Positions 1-11,677 are shown, numbered from the stretch's first letter. The stretch: DNA of 64,000 nt from Paraburkholderia rhynchosiae (GCF_002879865.1 NZ_PNXY01000003.1:1-64000); one strand, 5' to 3'. The notes: a model not told the origin generated them from the sequence alone. Numbers and translations are program-made.

Positions 1-575
1 TGAAGGCGATTACGGGGCTCAAGCCGTATGCCGCGGGCGACATCGAGTACATGGGCCAGTCGATCAAGGGCATACCGCCGCACGAGCTGTTGAAGCGCGG
101 ACTCGCGATGGTGCCGGAAGGTCGCGGCATCTTCGCACGCATGTCGATCGTCGAGAACATGCAGATGGGTGCGTATCTGCGCACCGACAACGACGGCATC
201 AAGGCCGACGTCGACCGCATGTTCGGGTTCTTTCCGCGTCTGAAGGAGCGCGCCACGCAGTACGCGGGCACGCTCTCGGGCGGCGAACAGCAGATGCTGG
301 CGATGGCGCGAGCGATCATCTCTCGTCCCAAGCTGTTGCTGCTGGACGAACCGTCGATGGGTCTGTCGCCCATCATGGTCGAGAAGATCTTCGAAGTGGT
401 GCGCGCGATTTCTGGCGAAGGCATGACCGTGCTGCTGGTCGAGCAGAACGCGCGCCTCGCGTTGCAGGCGGCGAACCGCGGCTATGTGATGGACTCGGGT
501 CTCGTCACGATGTCGGGCGACGCGAAGCAGATGCTGGATGATCCGAAGGTGCGGGCAGCTTATCTGGGGGAATAA
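1..575 (+). CDS. livF: Branched-chain amino acid ABC transporter ATPase LivF (partial, 3' part)
   Basis: This is the ATP-hydrolysing subunit of a branched-chain amino acid (LIV/HAAT) importer, acting on the cytoplasmic face of the inner membrane. The frame is open from base 3, so the gene is cut by the left edge and its Walker A motif lies outside. Visible are the ABC signature LSGGEQQMLAMARAI, the Walker B stretch LLLLDEPSMGLSP, and the LivF-typical VEQNARLAL segment after it. A strong terminator follows at once, so this is the last gene of its operon. Family assignment is firm; substrate specificity is inferred from the family. Confidence 0.9.
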   Translation, partial: KAITGLKPYAAGDIEYMGQSIKGIPPHELLKRGLAMVPEGRGIFARMSIVENMQMGAYLRTDNDGIKADVDRMFGFFPRLKERATQYAGTLSGGEQQMLAMARAIISRPKLLLLDEPSMGLSPIMVEKIFEVVRAISGEGMTVLLVEQNARLALQAANRGYVMDSGLVTMSGDAKQMLDDPKVRAAYLGE

Positions 576-605
576 ACCCGTCGAGCCGAACTGCCTGATG
601 AAAAG

Positions 606-645
606 AGGCCGCATGCGTGAGTGCAACGCATGCGGCCTTTTTCTT
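606..645 (+). terminator. Rho-independent terminator after livF
   Basis: A 12-bp perfect stem (606-617 with 627-638) has a 9-base loop and runs into a T-rich tract. It ends the livF operon. Confidence 0.9.
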
Positions 646-693
646 TTGCGAGGCAAGACCTCTTGAAAACTAAACCGTCGATGGGTCTGCCAA

Positions 694-1137
694 CTAACCC
701 AGACGTTTGCCGAAACTGACCACCGCATCCGCGCGGTAACCGAGCGCCTCGTAAAACGCGCGCACGTCGCTCTTGGCGGACAACACCTGCAGGTTCAGCT
801 TCGGGCAGCGGAGCGCGGTCAACGCCTGTTCGACGTGCGCGACAAGACGCGAGCCGATGCCATGCCGTCGCAACGACTCGTCCACCGCAAGAGAATATAG
901 CCAGCCGCGATGGCCGTCGTATCCACCCATCACCGTGCCGGCGACTCGCTCGCCCAGCACCGCCACAAAGAACAGTTCCGGCTGCGTCGCGAGCTTGTTC
1001 GCAATCGACAGATGCGGGTTGCGCTGCGGCTTCGTGGCATCCCGATACTCAGGAAAGGCTTGCTGCCACAGCGCGACCACGGCGTCGGAGTCGCTTGCGT
1101 CGAAGCGGCGGATCGAGAGCGTCGCGGTCGTCGTCAT
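694..1137 (-). CDS. ypeA: GNAT-family N-acetyltransferase, YpeA type
   Basis: A single-domain GNAT acetyltransferase of 147 residues, the usual length for YpeA. The VAGTVMGGYDGHRG block is nearly the same as in Escherichia coli YpeA. It is followed by the acetyl-CoA-binding RRHGIGSRL (Q/R-x-x-G-x-G/A) loop and a C-terminal FYEALGYR motif. The natural acceptor is unknown. It lies 16 bases downstream of the argD-type gene on the same strand and is probably co-transcribed with it. Confidence 0.85.
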   Translation of the reverse strand: MTTTATLSIRRFDASDSDAVVALWQQAFPEYRDATKPQRNPHLSIANKLATQPELFFVAVLGERVAGTVMGGYDGHRGWLYSLAVDESLRRHGIGSRLVAHVEQALTALRCPKLNLQVLSAKSDVRAFYEALGYRADAVVSFGKRLG

Positions 1138-1153
1138 ACGCGTTGCGCTTCGA

Positions 1154-2338
1154 TTACAGCGTGTCGAGGATCGAACGCAGCATCGCCATCATCTGGTCGA
1201 TCTCTGCGGTCGTGACGTTCAGTGCCGGCATGAAGCGCAGCAGATTGGGGCGCGCCGCATTCAGCAGCAGGCCGTCGGGCTGCATGTCGCGCGCCTTTTC
1301 GACGATCTCGTTGCCAATGTCCTTGCCCAGCAGCAGCGCCCGCAGCAGTCCTTCACCGCGCTCGCCGTTAAAGCCGCGCTCTTCCGACAACTCCAGCAGC
1401 TTCGCGCGCAGATATTCGCCGCGTGAGCGCACGCCTTCGAGGAAGCCCGGCGCGGTGAGTTGCGAGATCACCGAGTAGCCGACCGCGGTCATCAGCGGAT
1501 TGCCGTTGTACGTGCCGCCTTGATCGCCCGCTTCGAACACGGCGATTTCCGCCTTCGAGAGCAACGCCGCGAGCGGCACGCCGCCGCCGATACCCTTGCC
1601 GAGCGTCATGATGTCCGGCTCGATGCCCGACAGCTCATAGGCGAACAGCGTGCCGGCACGGCCGCAGCCGCTTTGCACTTCGTCGACGATCAGCAGCACG
1701 TTGTGCTTGCGGGTCAGCTCACGCAGTTGCTGCATGAATTCGCGCGTCGCCGGGATCACGCCGCCTTCGCCCTGGATCGGTTCGAGCATCACCGCGACCG
1801 TCTTTGCGTTGATGAGTTTTTCCACCGAAGCGATGTCGTTCAGATCCGCCTTCGGGAAGCCCGGCACTTGCGGCGCGTAGATCGTGTCCCAGCCCGGCTT
1901 GCCGCTTGCGGACATCGTCGCAAGCGTGCGGCCGTGGAAGCTGTGATCGAACGTGATAATTTCGAACGCGCCGTCCTTGAACTTCCTGCCCCACTTCCGC
2001 GCGAGCTTGATCGCGCCTTCATTCGCTTCCGCGCCGCTGTTCGCGAAGAACACCTTGTCGAAGCAGCTATGTTGCGTGAGCAGGTTCGCGAGCTTCGCCA
2101 TCGGTTCGTTATAGAAAGCCGGCGACGGGTTGAGCAGCAGCTTCGCCTGCTGGTTCAGCGCATCGAGCATGCCTTCGTTGCAGTGACCGAGGCTATTGAC
2201 CGCCCAGCCCTGGATGAAGTCCAGATATCGCTTGCCGTTGTTGTCGTAGATCCACGAGCCCTTGCCGTGCGTGAAAACGATTTCGGGCCGGTTCGTGATG
2301 TACATCAGCGACTCGATCGGATACTCATTGAAATTCAT
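1154..2338 (-). CDS. argD: Class III aminotransferase, acetylornithine transaminase type
   Basis: A PLP-dependent class III aminotransferase of 394 residues, the ArgD length. It would interconvert N-acetylornithine and N-acetylglutamate semialdehyde with 2-oxoglutarate/glutamate in arginine synthesis. Visible are [15 protein letters not shown] (phosphate binding), the [11 protein letters not shown] motif with the cofactor Asp, and the Schiff-base Lys in [14 protein letters not shown]. The start at 2338 ([14 protein letters not shown]) is preferred, because the open frame upstream reads as non-coding. No other arginine genes lie nearby, so a paralogous role (succinylornithine or GABA-type) remains possible. 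Confidence 0.8.
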   Translation of the reverse strand: MNFNEYPIESLMYITNRPEIVFTHGKGSWIYDNNGKRYLDFIQGWAVNSLGHCNEGMLDALNQQAKLLLNPSPAFYNEPMAKLANLLTQHSCFDKVFFANSGAEANEGAIKLARKWGRKFKDGAFEIITFDHSFHGRTLATMSASGKPGWDTIYAPQVPGFPKADLNDIASVEKLINAKTVAVMLEPIQGEGGVIPATREFMQQLRELTRKHNVLLIVDEVQSGCGRAGTLFAYELSGIEPDIMTLGKGIGGGVPLAALLSKAEIAVFEAGDQGGTYNGNPLMTAVGYSVISQLTAPGFLEGVRSRGEYLRAKLLELSEERGFNGERGEGLLRALLLGKDIGNEIVEKARDMQPDGLLLNAARPNLLRFMPALNVTTAEIDQMMAMLRSILDTL

Positions 2339-2416
2339 GACGGCAGGCTCCAGACAGCGGGTAAAAGGGTGGATGAGGCGTTGGCGCCCGTCAGCCAATC
2401 AGCGAACGGGCCGGAA

Positions 2417-2446
2417 AACAAAAAAGCCACGGCATGCCGTGGCTTT
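2417..2446 (-). terminator. Terminator-like perfect palindrome
   Basis: A 20-bp perfect palindrome (2425-2444) has an A-run on its left, which becomes a T-run on the minus strand. It lies between the reductase (ends 2739) and the aminotransferase (starts 2338), so it probably ends the reductase transcript. Confidence 0.65.
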
Positions 2447-2738
2447 CATGATTCGAACTGCTTGCGCTTTTTTGTAGCGCGAATCCGTGACGAAGCCGGC
2501 GGCGTCCCTAGGGAAGCGGCGAGCGGCGACGTCGAAGTTCGGACTGGATGCGGTTCATGCGCGAAAGAATACGACAAGGAAAGCGCCGGTGTAAACCATG
2601 AATTTGCATGAATTTGCATGAATTCACAGCGACGCGCGCCGATGGGAATTTTTGCGCGCCCGTCTTCATGATGACACGTTGTTCAAGCACGTCCCGATCG
2701 TCGTAACGATCCGGACGTGTTCTGCATCGCGTTTCGGA

Positions 2739-3770
2739 TCAGACTGCGTTCGCCAGATCCGCCGCGCTCGTGAACGAATCCGCGTAGAACTCGTCTTCGG
2801 GCAGGCTGTGATGCTGCGTGAAATCGCGCTGCGCCGATTCGACCATCACCGGCGCGCCGCATGCATAGACCTGGTACGCCGACAGATCGGGCAGGTCCTC
2901 GATCACCGCGCGATGCACGAAGCCGACGCGGCCGGTCCACGCATCGCTCATGTCCGGTTCCGACAGCACCGGCACGAACTTGAAGTTTGGAATCCCGCGC
3001 GCCCATTGTTCGGCCAGTTCGAGAAGATACAGGTCTTTCTTGCGACGCGCGCCCCAGTACAGCGTCATCGGGCGGTTCAGTTTCTTGAACACCGCATGCT
3101 CGACGATCGCCTTCAGCGGCGCGAAGCCCGTGCCGGAAGCGAGCAGCACGATCGGCTTGTCCGACTCTTCACGCAGGAAGAACGTGCCGAGCGGCGCTTC
3201 GAAGCGCAGAATGTCGCGCTCTTTCATCGTGTTGAACACGTGGTCGGTGAATGCGCCACCAGGCATGTGCCGAATGTGCAGTTCGATCGGGCCTTCGGCG
3301 TGCGGGGCGTTCGCCATCGAATAGCTGCGGCGCTTGCCGTCCTTCAGAATGAATTCGAGGTACTGGCCGGCCAGATATTGCAGACGTTCATTAGCCGGCA
3401 GTTGCAGCTTGAGCACGACGACGTCGTCGGCCTTGCGCTCGATTGCATTCACGCGGCAGGGCAGCTTCTTCACCTGCACGTCGCCGACGCCCGCCACTTC
3501 GCGGATGTCGATCTCGAGATCGGAGCATGCCGTCGCGCAACAGAAGAGCGCCATGCCGCGCGTTTTTTCCTCGTTCGACAAAGCCGACGACGAGTGCGCG
3601 CGCTGCTCCACCTGGCCGTTGACCACGGCGCCTTTGCACGAACCGCACGCGCCGTTCTTGCAGCCGTACGGCAGCCCGACGCCTTGGCGCAAGGCGGCGC
3701 TCAGCACCGGTTCGTCCTGTTCTACCTGAAACTGCCGGCCGCTTTGCCGGAGCGTGACGTTAAATGCCAT
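2739..3770 (-). CDS. 2Fe-2S ferredoxin / FAD / NAD(P)H reductase (CDP-6-deoxy-delta-3,4-glucoseen reductase-like)
   Basis: A three-domain electron-transfer reductase of 343 residues. The N-terminal plant-type ferredoxin domain has the cysteines in YGCKNGACGSCKG plus a later CCATAC. It is followed by an FAD-binding barrel (RRSYSMANAP) and a C-terminal NAD(P)-binding domain (LLASGTGFAPLKAIVEH). Such proteins pass electrons from NAD(P)H to a partner oxygenase or dehydratase; similar genes are often annotated as AscD/CDP-glucoseen reductase. No partner is visible nearby, so the physiological role is open. Start 3770 gives the expected ferredoxin N-terminus MAFNVTLRQSG. Confidence 0.8.
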   Translation of the reverse strand: MAFNVTLRQSGRQFQVEQDEPVLSAALRQGVGLPYGCKNGACGSCKGAVVNGQVEQRAHSSSALSNEEKTRGMALFCCATACSDLEIDIREVAGVGDVQVKKLPCRVNAIERKADDVVVLKLQLPANERLQYLAGQYLEFILKDGKRRSYSMANAPHAEGPIELHIRHMPGGAFTDHVFNTMKERDILRFEAPLGTFFLREESDKPIVLLASGTGFAPLKAIVEHAVFKKLNRPMTLYWGARRKKDLYLLELAEQWARGIPNFKFVPVLSEPDMSDAWTGRVGFVHRAVIEDLPDLSAYQVYACGAPVMVESAQRDFTQHHSLPEDEFYADSFTSAADLANAV

Positions 3771-3875
3771 AAAGTGTTCGAAATCGAAGAAAAGTCGGTA
3801 ATCGTTATGGGATCGGCGGACCGGCGACATTGCCGCCCGATGCCCGCCGCGCCTGACGGCTACAATGCGTGCACC

Positions 3876-4943
3876 ATGAAAGCGACACGAAACTTCCGCC
3901 GTCCGCGCGTGTTGATTGTGGGTTGCGGCGATGTCGGCATGCGCTGTGTGCCCCTGCTGCGGCCGCGCGCCCACGTCTTTGCACTCACCAGTCACGCCGC
4001 GCGCAGCGCCGAGCTGCGCGCCGCGGGCGTCTCGCCGTTAGTCGGCGATCTCGATGTGCGCCGCAGCCTGAAACGGCTCGCGGGCCTCGCGCCGACGGTA
4101 CTGCATCTCGCACCGCCGCAGAAAACCGGCGACGACGACCGCCGTACCCGCGCCTTGCTTGCGACCCTCGGCACGCGGGGCGTTGGTGCGCTGTCTGGCG
4201 CACGTGGGACCTATGCCGCGATCGCGCCGGTCGGGCGCTTGCGCCGCACGCGCGCCTCATGGATACAGGCACGAGCACAAGCGGAACCAGCCAATATTGT
4301 ACCCGACGGTCTTCGCCGCGCCGCCGCTTCGCGCGCGCGGCTGCGCTTCGTCTACGCGAGCACGACGGGTGTCTATGGCGATTGTGGCGGTGAGTGGATC
4401 GACGAGACGCGCGTCACGCAGCCAGCCAATGCACGCGCCAAACGCCGCGTGTCGGCGGAGCGGCAATTGCGGCGCGCAACCGTTCGTGGCACGGTGGCCG
4501 CCAGCATCGCGCGGATTCCGGGCATTTATGCGGACAACCGGCTGCCGCTCGCGCGGCTCGAGAAAGGCACGCCGGCGCTCGCCGATGCCGATGACGTCTA
4601 CACCAACCACATTCACGCCGACGATCTCGCCGCGATTCTCGTGCGTCTTGCCACGCATGGCCGGCCGGCGCGCGTGGTCCATGCGTCCGACGACTCGTCG
4701 CTGAAAATGGCAGAGTACTTCGATCGGGTCGCCGACGCGTTCGGCCTCGCACGTGCGCCGCGTATCACGCGAGCGCAGGCCGAACAGCAGATCGAACCAA
4801 CCTTGCTGTCGTTCATGCGTGAGTCGAGGCGGCTCGTGAATCGCCGCTTAAAGGAAGAGTTGGGCGTGCGTCTGCGTTATCCGCGCGTCGAGGATTTTTT
4901 GCGTGACGCCGCAAGTGCGAAGCAAGGTGTTAAGCGGCGATAA
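3876..4943 (+). CDS. NAD-dependent epimerase/dehydratase, extended SDR (YeeZ-like)
   Basis: An extended short-chain dehydrogenase-like protein of 355 residues. The N-terminal Rossmann motif VLIVGCGDVG binds NAD(P), and YASTTGVYGDCGG supplies the Ser/Tyr region typical of nucleoside-sugar epimerases. It resembles the YeeZ-type NAD-dependent epimerase family, whose substrate is unknown. The ATG at 3876 is chosen because the long open frame upstream (from 2652) lies antisense to the reductase and is not protein-like. It is divergent from the reductase gene, with about 105 bases between them for both promoters. Confidence 0.75.
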   Translation: MKATRNFRRPRVLIVGCGDVGMRCVPLLRPRAHVFALTSHAARSAELRAAGVSPLVGDLDVRRSLKRLAGLAPTVLHLAPPQKTGDDDRRTRALLATLGTRGVGALSGARGTYAAIAPVGRLRRTRASWIQARAQAEPANIVPDGLRRAAASRARLRFVYASTTGVYGDCGGEWIDETRVTQPANARAKRRVSAERQLRRATVRGTVAASIARIPGIYADNRLPLARLEKGTPALADADDVYTNHIHADDLAAILVRLATHGRPARVVHASDDSSLKMAEYFDRVADAFGLARAPRITRAQAEQQIEPTLLSFMRESRRLVNRRLKEELGVRLRYPRVEDFLRDAASAKQGVKRR

Positions 4944-4974
4944 CCCCATCGCGCGATACCGCGCGCCTCGCCGT

Positions 4975-5163
4975 TCAGGTCAGCGCCGGCAGTGCTTCGA
5001 GCAGCAGGAAACACAGCAACCCGCCGATCAACGCGCCGATCAGATTCGGATGGTATTTGTGCCGCAGCCGCATGGCGATCAACAGTCCGCCGATCACCAG
5101 CACCCCGAGGCACACAAACGTCACCATCACGTACGAGTTCATGATTCCGTTATGGATGATCAT
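4975..5163 (-). CDS. Small two-helix membrane protein
   Basis: A 62-residue protein with two hydrophobic segments, about 12-30 (VMVTFVCLGVLVIGGLLIAM) and 40-58 (LIGALIGGLLCFLLLEALPA). These are separated by a basic loop (RLRHKYH). The start is fixed by a strong ribosome-binding site, AGGAGGGG, directly before ATG 5163. No function can be assigned. It lies tail to tail with the epimerase gene. Confidence 0.6.
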   Translation of the reverse strand: MIIHNGIMNSYVMVTFVCLGVLVIGGLLIAMRLRHKYHPNLIGALIGGLLCFLLLEALPALT

Positions 5164-5329
5164 GGCCCCTCCTTGAACTCTTTCTGGTCTTTGTTTAAAC
5201 GAGTATAGAGGGAGCGATGACCAAGAGCATGCTGCGCCGCAGCGTCCCACGCGTGCCGGACCGCTCGAACGTGCGCGCGCGAACACTGATATTCGAGTGT
5301 CATCAGACGCTTACGCGGGCAGTACCTGT

Positions 5330-6040
5330 TTACCCGCTCCGTAAAGATCCGAGGTCGGTTTCATCGAGCCATTGCCATGCACCAGGTGCGAGTGTCGCGG
5401 GCAACGCGAGTCCGCCGATCCGCTCGCGATGCAGCGCTTCACAACGGTTGCCGGCCGCCGCGATCATCCGCTTGACCTGGTGATATTTGCCTTCCATCAC
5501 CGTGAGCGCCAAGGAGTGCTCGCCGCGTGCATGCGCGTCCACTGCCGCGACCGGCTTCGACTCGCCATGCAGCAACACGCCTTCGCGCAGCGCGCTCAAT
5601 TGCGCGTCGTCGATGGGATGACGGGTCGTCGCGAGATACACCTTCGGCACCTTGCGTTTCGGCGACGTGAACAGATGGACGAACTTGCCGTCGTCGGAGA
5701 GCAGTAGAAGACCGGTCGTGTCCTGATCGAGCCGGCCCACGCATTGCACGCCTCGCTCCGCGAACTGCGGCGGCAGCAGGCTGAACACGCTCAGGTGATG
5801 CTGCGGATCACGCGAACACTCGTAGCCGGCCGGCTTGTTGAGCAGCAGATAAGCGCGCTCGCGATACGGCCACCACATGCCGTCGACGCTGAAGCGGAAC
5901 GATGGGTCGTCGGTGGGGAAATCGGCGTCGGCGTCGGTGCACACCGTGCCGCCGATGCTCACGCGAGCGTCGCCGATCAGCGCGCGGCATTGGCGGCGCG
6001 AGCCGAAGCCCTGAGTAAAAAGAATGCTTTCGAGATTCAT
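5330..6040 (-). CDS. rsuA: 16S rRNA pseudouridine(516) synthase
   Basis: A RluA/RsuA-superfamily pseudouridine synthase of 236 residues (E. coli RsuA has 231). RsuA modifies U516 of 16S rRNA. The N-terminal S4-like RNA-binding part is MNLESILFTQGFGSRRQCRALI. The catalytic Asp is in VGRLDQDTTGLLLLSDDG, and the C-terminal part has GKYHQVKRM. The start at 6040 matches the family N-terminus. The gene is divergent from the MFS gene at 6134. Confidence 0.85.
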   Translation of the reverse strand: MNLESILFTQGFGSRRQCRALIGDARVSIGGTVCTDADADFPTDDPSFRFSVDGMWWPYRERAYLLLNKPAGYECSRDPQHHLSVFSLLPPQFAERGVQCVGRLDQDTTGLLLLSDDGKFVHLFTSPKRKVPKVYLATTRHPIDDAQLSALREGVLLHGESKPVAAVDAHARGEHSLALTVMEGKYHQVKRMIAAAGNRCEALHRERIGGLALPATLAPGAWQWLDETDLGSLRSG

Positions 6041-6133
6041 GGCGAGCGAAGAATAACACCGCAAGAAGCGGAGCGCCCCGCTGCGCGATCCCGGCCACGA
6101 TGGTGACTTCCTATTCCGTTGCAGGAGCCATCG

Positions 6134-7384
6134 ATGCACGCCACGTCGTATTCATCCGCGATCCGTTTGCCGGCCGCTTTTCAGCGGCTCGCGTGGTCGA
6201 ACCAGGTCGCCCAATCCGCCGAGCAGATCAGCCTCGCCGCCGCGCCGCTCGTCGCAGTGTTCACGCTCGGCGCGAACGCGCAGGGCACTGGGCTCCTGCA
6301 AACGGCGCAGACGTTGCCGTTCCTGTTGCTCTCCATCCCGCTCGGCGTGTGGGCCGACCGCCGCTCGCGCCGCACGCTGATGGCGCTCGCAGAAAGCGTG
6401 CGCGTGGTTGCGATGCTGTGCGTGCTGCTGCTTCTGATGACGCATGCGCTGAACCTGCCATTGCTAGCCGCACTCGGTTTCATTGCCGCGACCGGCACGG
6501 TGGCCTATAACGTCGCCGCGCCTTCGCTGGTGCCGTCGATCGTATCGCGTGAAGCGTACGCCAGCGCGAATGGCCGTCTCGAACTTGCGCGCAGCGTTGC
6601 CTATTCGGCGGGACCGGCGCTCGGTGGCCTGCTGGTCGGATGGATCGGCGCGGGGTGGGCATACGGCTGCGCGGCCGCGTTGTCGGCGCTCGCCGTGGGC
6701 TTGCTTGCGGGATTGCGTGAACCGCCGCGCGCGGCAGCGCCGGCGCGTCACTTCATGCTTGAGCTGCGCGACGGCACGCGCTTTGTGCTGCACGACCCGC
6801 TGCTCCTTCCCATGCTCGCGACGGCGGTTTTTTTCAACCTCGGCTTCTTCGTGCTGCAAGCGGTGTATGTGCCGTACGCGGTGCATCGGCTCGGACTGAG
6901 CGCGTCGGCGGTGGGCATCACGCTCGGCGCGTATGGCGTTGGCATGGTGTGCGGCGCGCTGGCCGCGCCCGCCATCGCGAGACGCCTCGCGTTTGGGCGC
7001 GTGCTGATCATCGGTCCGTCGTGTGGGCTGCTCGCATCGCTCGTGATGGTGGCGACGCTCGTCGCGCCATCGTTCTGGCTCGCGATGCTGAGCTTTTTCC
7101 TGCTCGGCGCCGGACCGATTCTGTGGGTGGTCGGCTCGACCACGCTGCGTCAGGCCATCACGCCCGAACGGATGATGGGCCGCGTGTCCGCGCTGAACAG
7201 CACGGCGACCTATGGCGCCCGGCCGGTCGGCGCACTGCTCGGCGCCGCGATCAGCGCGCGCTGGAACATGGACGCCTGCCTTGTCGCAGCGGCAGCGGGC
7301 TTTGTCGTGCAGGCGCTGATCATCGTGATGTCGCCGGCGGCGCGGCTCGCGGCCATTCCCCAGCAACGTGCCGCAGCTTGCTGA
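6134..7384 (+). CDS. MFS transporter, MFS_3/macrolide-efflux-like
   Basis: A 416-residue major facilitator superfamily protein with about 12 hydrophobic segments. It has a motif-A-like PLGVWADRRSRRTLM between helices 2 and 3. The overall layout resembles the EntS/MacB-like MFS_3 family of small-molecule exporters. The start at 6134 has GGAG six bases upstream. The substrate cannot be read from sequence. The gene ends about 165 bases before the RpiR regulator. Confidence 0.75.
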   Translation: MHATSYSSAIRLPAAFQRLAWSNQVAQSAEQISLAAAPLVAVFTLGANAQGTGLLQTAQTLPFLLLSIPLGVWADRRSRRTLMALAESVRVVAMLCVLLLLMTHALNLPLLAALGFIAATGTVAYNVAAPSLVPSIVSREAYASANGRLELARSVAYSAGPALGGLLVGWIGAGWAYGCAAALSALAVGLLAGLREPPRAAAPARHFMLELRDGTRFVLHDPLLLPMLATAVFFNLGFFVLQAVYVPYAVHRLGLSASAVGITLGAYGVGMVCGALAAPAIARRLAFGRVLIIGPSCGLLASLVMVATLVAPSFWLAMLSFFLLGAGPILWVVGSTTLRQAITPERMMGRVSALNSTATYGARPVGALLGAAISARWNMDACLVAAAAGFVVQALIIVMSPAARLAAIPQQRAAAC

Positions 7385-7430
7385 AGATCAATTCATCGCA
7401 TAACAGACGTCAGGGCAAACCCGCGGAAAA

Positions 7431-7486
7431 TGAAAATGAATTTTTTTCTGACGGGTTTCCATGTAAATATACTTTCATGCATTTTG
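7431..7486 (+). promoter_or_regulatory. AT-rich promoter/operator candidate for the RpiR-gsi cluster
   Basis: A sharply AT-rich stretch precedes the regulator gene. It holds a near-palindrome, GAAAATGAATTTTTTTC (7433-7449), and a -10-like TATACT (7468-7473). A weak -35 region overlaps the near-palindrome, as expected for an autoregulated repressor site. The match to any known RpiR operator is an inference. Confidence 0.35.
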
Positions 7487-7550
7487 ATTGCACCCGGAGG
7501 GACGGCCCTTCGGGAGACAACTACCACGCTTACCCTGCCGCTTGGCTCGC

Positions 7551-8597
7551 ATGATCCATCAACCGTCCGTTGCATCCAACACCGCCGAGCAGGCCATCGC
7601 CACGCGCATCGAGGCCGCCAGGCCCACGCTTACGCCGATTCATCGGCGCATGGGCGATTACGTGCTGGCCAACCTGTTCCGCGCGGCCACCATGCGGATC
7701 GACGAACTGGCGAGCGTGGTCGGCGCGTCGGTTGCGACGGCGAATCGCTTCGCCCGCGCGCTCGGCTTCGACGGCTATCCGCAGTTTCGTGAAGCGCTCG
7801 TGCGCGGCTTCGAGGCGACGCTTGCGCCGGTCGAGCGGCTGCGCAGCGCTCAGGAGTCGCTTGCTGCCGGCGACGACGTCGTCGACGCGTCGCTCGAACA
7901 GGCGGCCAACAATCTGCACTTGACACGCACCGCGATCGACAACGCCGCCGCCGAGGCCGCGGTCGAAGCGATCCTTGCCGCGCGCCGCGTATTCGTGCTG
8001 GGCGCAGGCACGAGCGCGTTTCTCGCCGGGCTGATGGAGCACGGCTTGATGGCGTATCACGACAACGTGCAGTCGCTCGCCTTCATCGGCGGACCGTCGC
8101 ATGCCGCGCGGCGTCTTTTCAATTGCGATAAAGGCGATCTCGTCATCGGCATTGCATTTCCGCGTTATGTCGACGACACCATCGAACTTGCGCGCCGTGC
8201 AGCCACTCGCGGCGCACGCGTGCTTGCGCTGACCGACGGCCCGCGCTCGCCGCTCGCGCAATTCGCCGATCTTTCGTTGTATGTGCGCTCCGAACGCCGG
8301 CTCGCGGCGAACGCGGACGCTGCGGTTCTCGCCGTAATCGAAGCGCTGTGCGACGCGGTCGCGTATCGCGCGAAACGCTCGGTCAAGGCGGCCGCCGAAG
8401 TCACCGAATTCGTGTTGCCGTGGCTCACCGATCCGCTGACCGTGTCCACGGGTGTGGCGGGCGTTGCCGCGCGCGAACTGGTGCGCACTGGGCATGCGGT
8501 AGGCCGCCGGAAGACGGGCGCCGCGGTTGAGACCACAGTTGCAAGCGCAGTTGCAAAATCCCGCACCATCCAGGCAAAACCCAAACATAAACGATGA
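7551..8597 (+). CDS. RpiR/MurR-family transcriptional regulator (HTH + SIS)
   Basis: A 348-residue RpiR-family regulator. The N-terminal HTH_6 domain (about 25-100) contains MGDYVLANLFRAATMRIDELASVV. The C-terminal SIS domain (about 140-280) contains VFVLGAGTSAFLAGL and a later LTDGPRSPLAQ. SIS domains usually bind phosphosugars; MurR, a relative, senses MurNAc-6-phosphate. The stop overlaps the iaaA start (ATGA), so this gene heads the peptidase/transporter operon and probably controls it. The start at 7551 is the first ATG in frame and lacks a strong ribosome-binding site; the upstream TTG at 7488 is less likely. Confidence 0.8.
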   Translation: MIHQPSVASNTAEQAIATRIEAARPTLTPIHRRMGDYVLANLFRAATMRIDELASVVGASVATANRFARALGFDGYPQFREALVRGFEATLAPVERLRSAQESLAAGDDVVDASLEQAANNLHLTRTAIDNAAAEAAVEAILAARRVFVLGAGTSAFLAGLMEHGLMAYHDNVQSLAFIGGPSHAARRLFNCDKGDLVIGIAFPRYVDDTIELARRAATRGARVLALTDGPRSPLAQFADLSLYVRSERRLAANADAAVLAVIEALCDAVAYRAKRSVKAAAEVTEFVLPWLTDPLTVSTGVAGVAARELVRTGHAVGRRKTGAAVETTVASAVAKSRTIQAKPKHKR

Positions 8598-9589
8598 ACA
8601 CCAACGCAGTCATTGCGATTCATGGCGGGGCGGGCACGATTTTGCGCGCGTCGATGTCGGCGAGTGTCGAGGCTGACTATCACGCGGCCTTGCACGCGGC
8701 GCTCGCCGCCGGCCAACGCGTGCTCGCGGATGGCGGCAGCGCGCTCGACGCGGTCAGCGAAGCCGTGCGCCTGCTCGAAGACTGTCCGCTCTTCAATGCG
8801 GGCCGCGGCTCCGTCTACACAGCGGCGGGCACGCACGAACTCGACGCGGCGATCATGGACGGGAGCACACTCGAAGCCGGCGCGATCTGCTGCGTGAAGC
8901 GGGTGCGCAATCCGATTCTGGCGGCTCGCCGCGTGCTGGAGCGCAGCGAGCATGTGTTGTTCACCGGCGAAGGCGCGGAAAGCTTCGCGGCCGCGCAGGG
9001 GCTCGAATTCGTCGAGCCGGAGTATTTCCATACCGAAGCGCGTCATCGTCAATGGCTGCTTGCGCGGGACCGAAACCGCGCGATGCTCGATCACGACGGC
9101 GCGACGTTCGCGGCTTCATCGTTCGCGACTAACAACGACGATCCCGCGCCTCGCGAGCCGATCGATCCCAACCGCAAGTTCGGCACTGTCGGCGCGGTCG
9201 CGCTCGATCTGCACGGCCACGTGGCGGCGGCGACGTCGACGGGCGGCGTCACCAACAAGCAGGTGGGCCGTGTCGGCGACACGCCGCTGATCGGCGCGGG
9301 CTGCTATGCGGACGACGCAACCTGCGCGGTCTCCACCACCGGCTCCGGAGAAATGTTCATGCGCATGGTCGCGGCTTACGATGTCGCCGCGCAAATGGCC
9401 TACCGCAGCGTCTCGTTGCAGGAAGCCGCGCACGATGTCGTAATGAACCGCTTGCCGAAGATCGACGGCCGCGGCGGTCTGATCGCCGTCGACGCACGCG
9501 GCAACATCGCGCTGCCGTTCAATACCGAGGGCATGTACCGCGGTTTCGCGCGTCACGGCGAAATGCCCGTCACGGCGATCTACCGTTAG
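8594..9589 (+). CDS. iaaA: Isoaspartyl peptidase / L-asparaginase (plant type, Ntn hydrolase)
   Basis: An Ntn-hydrolase of 331 residues that removes N-terminal isoaspartyl residues from dipeptides and hydrolyses L-asparagine. The proenzyme is cut before the Thr in NRKFGTVGAVALD, which becomes the N-terminal nucleophile of the beta chain; GGVTNKQVGRVGDTPLIG follows as in the family. The N-terminus AVIAIHGGAGT is typical. Its start overlaps the regulator stop by 4 bases, and gsiA follows after about 60 bases. This is the same iaaA-gsiABCD order as in E. coli. Confidence 0.92.
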   Translation: MNTNAVIAIHGGAGTILRASMSASVEADYHAALHAALAAGQRVLADGGSALDAVSEAVRLLEDCPLFNAGRGSVYTAAGTHELDAAIMDGSTLEAGAICCVKRVRNPILAARRVLERSEHVLFTGEGAESFAAAQGLEFVEPEYFHTEARHRQWLLARDRNRAMLDHDGATFAASSFATNNDDPAPREPIDPNRKFGTVGAVALDLHGHVAAATSTGGVTNKQVGRVGDTPLIGAGCYADDATCAVSTTGSGEMFMRMVAAYDVAAQMAYRSVSLQEAAHDVVMNRLPKIDGRGGLIAVDARGNIALPFNTEGMYRGFARHGEMPVTAIYR

Positions 9590-9648
9590 TTCGGTTCCCT
9601 TAATATTGTTGAACATTCGCTAGCGCGTTCGAATTCAAAGGAACTACC

Positions 9649-11571
<1,923 letters not shown>

Positions 11572-11677
11572 AAAAGCGGTTAGACAAACAATTCGACGCA
11601 ACAACACGACGCAAGACCCCAAGCCAATCATCAAGAAGCCACTTAAACCATTTCATTTCGCAGCCTGGAGCCAACTC

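Noticed and set aside
2652..3875. N-terminal extension of the plus-strand frame into the epimerase gene
   Set aside because: It is antisense to the reductase gene and Arg/His-rich like other GC-rich shadow frames; ATG 3876 gives a proper Rossmann N-terminus.
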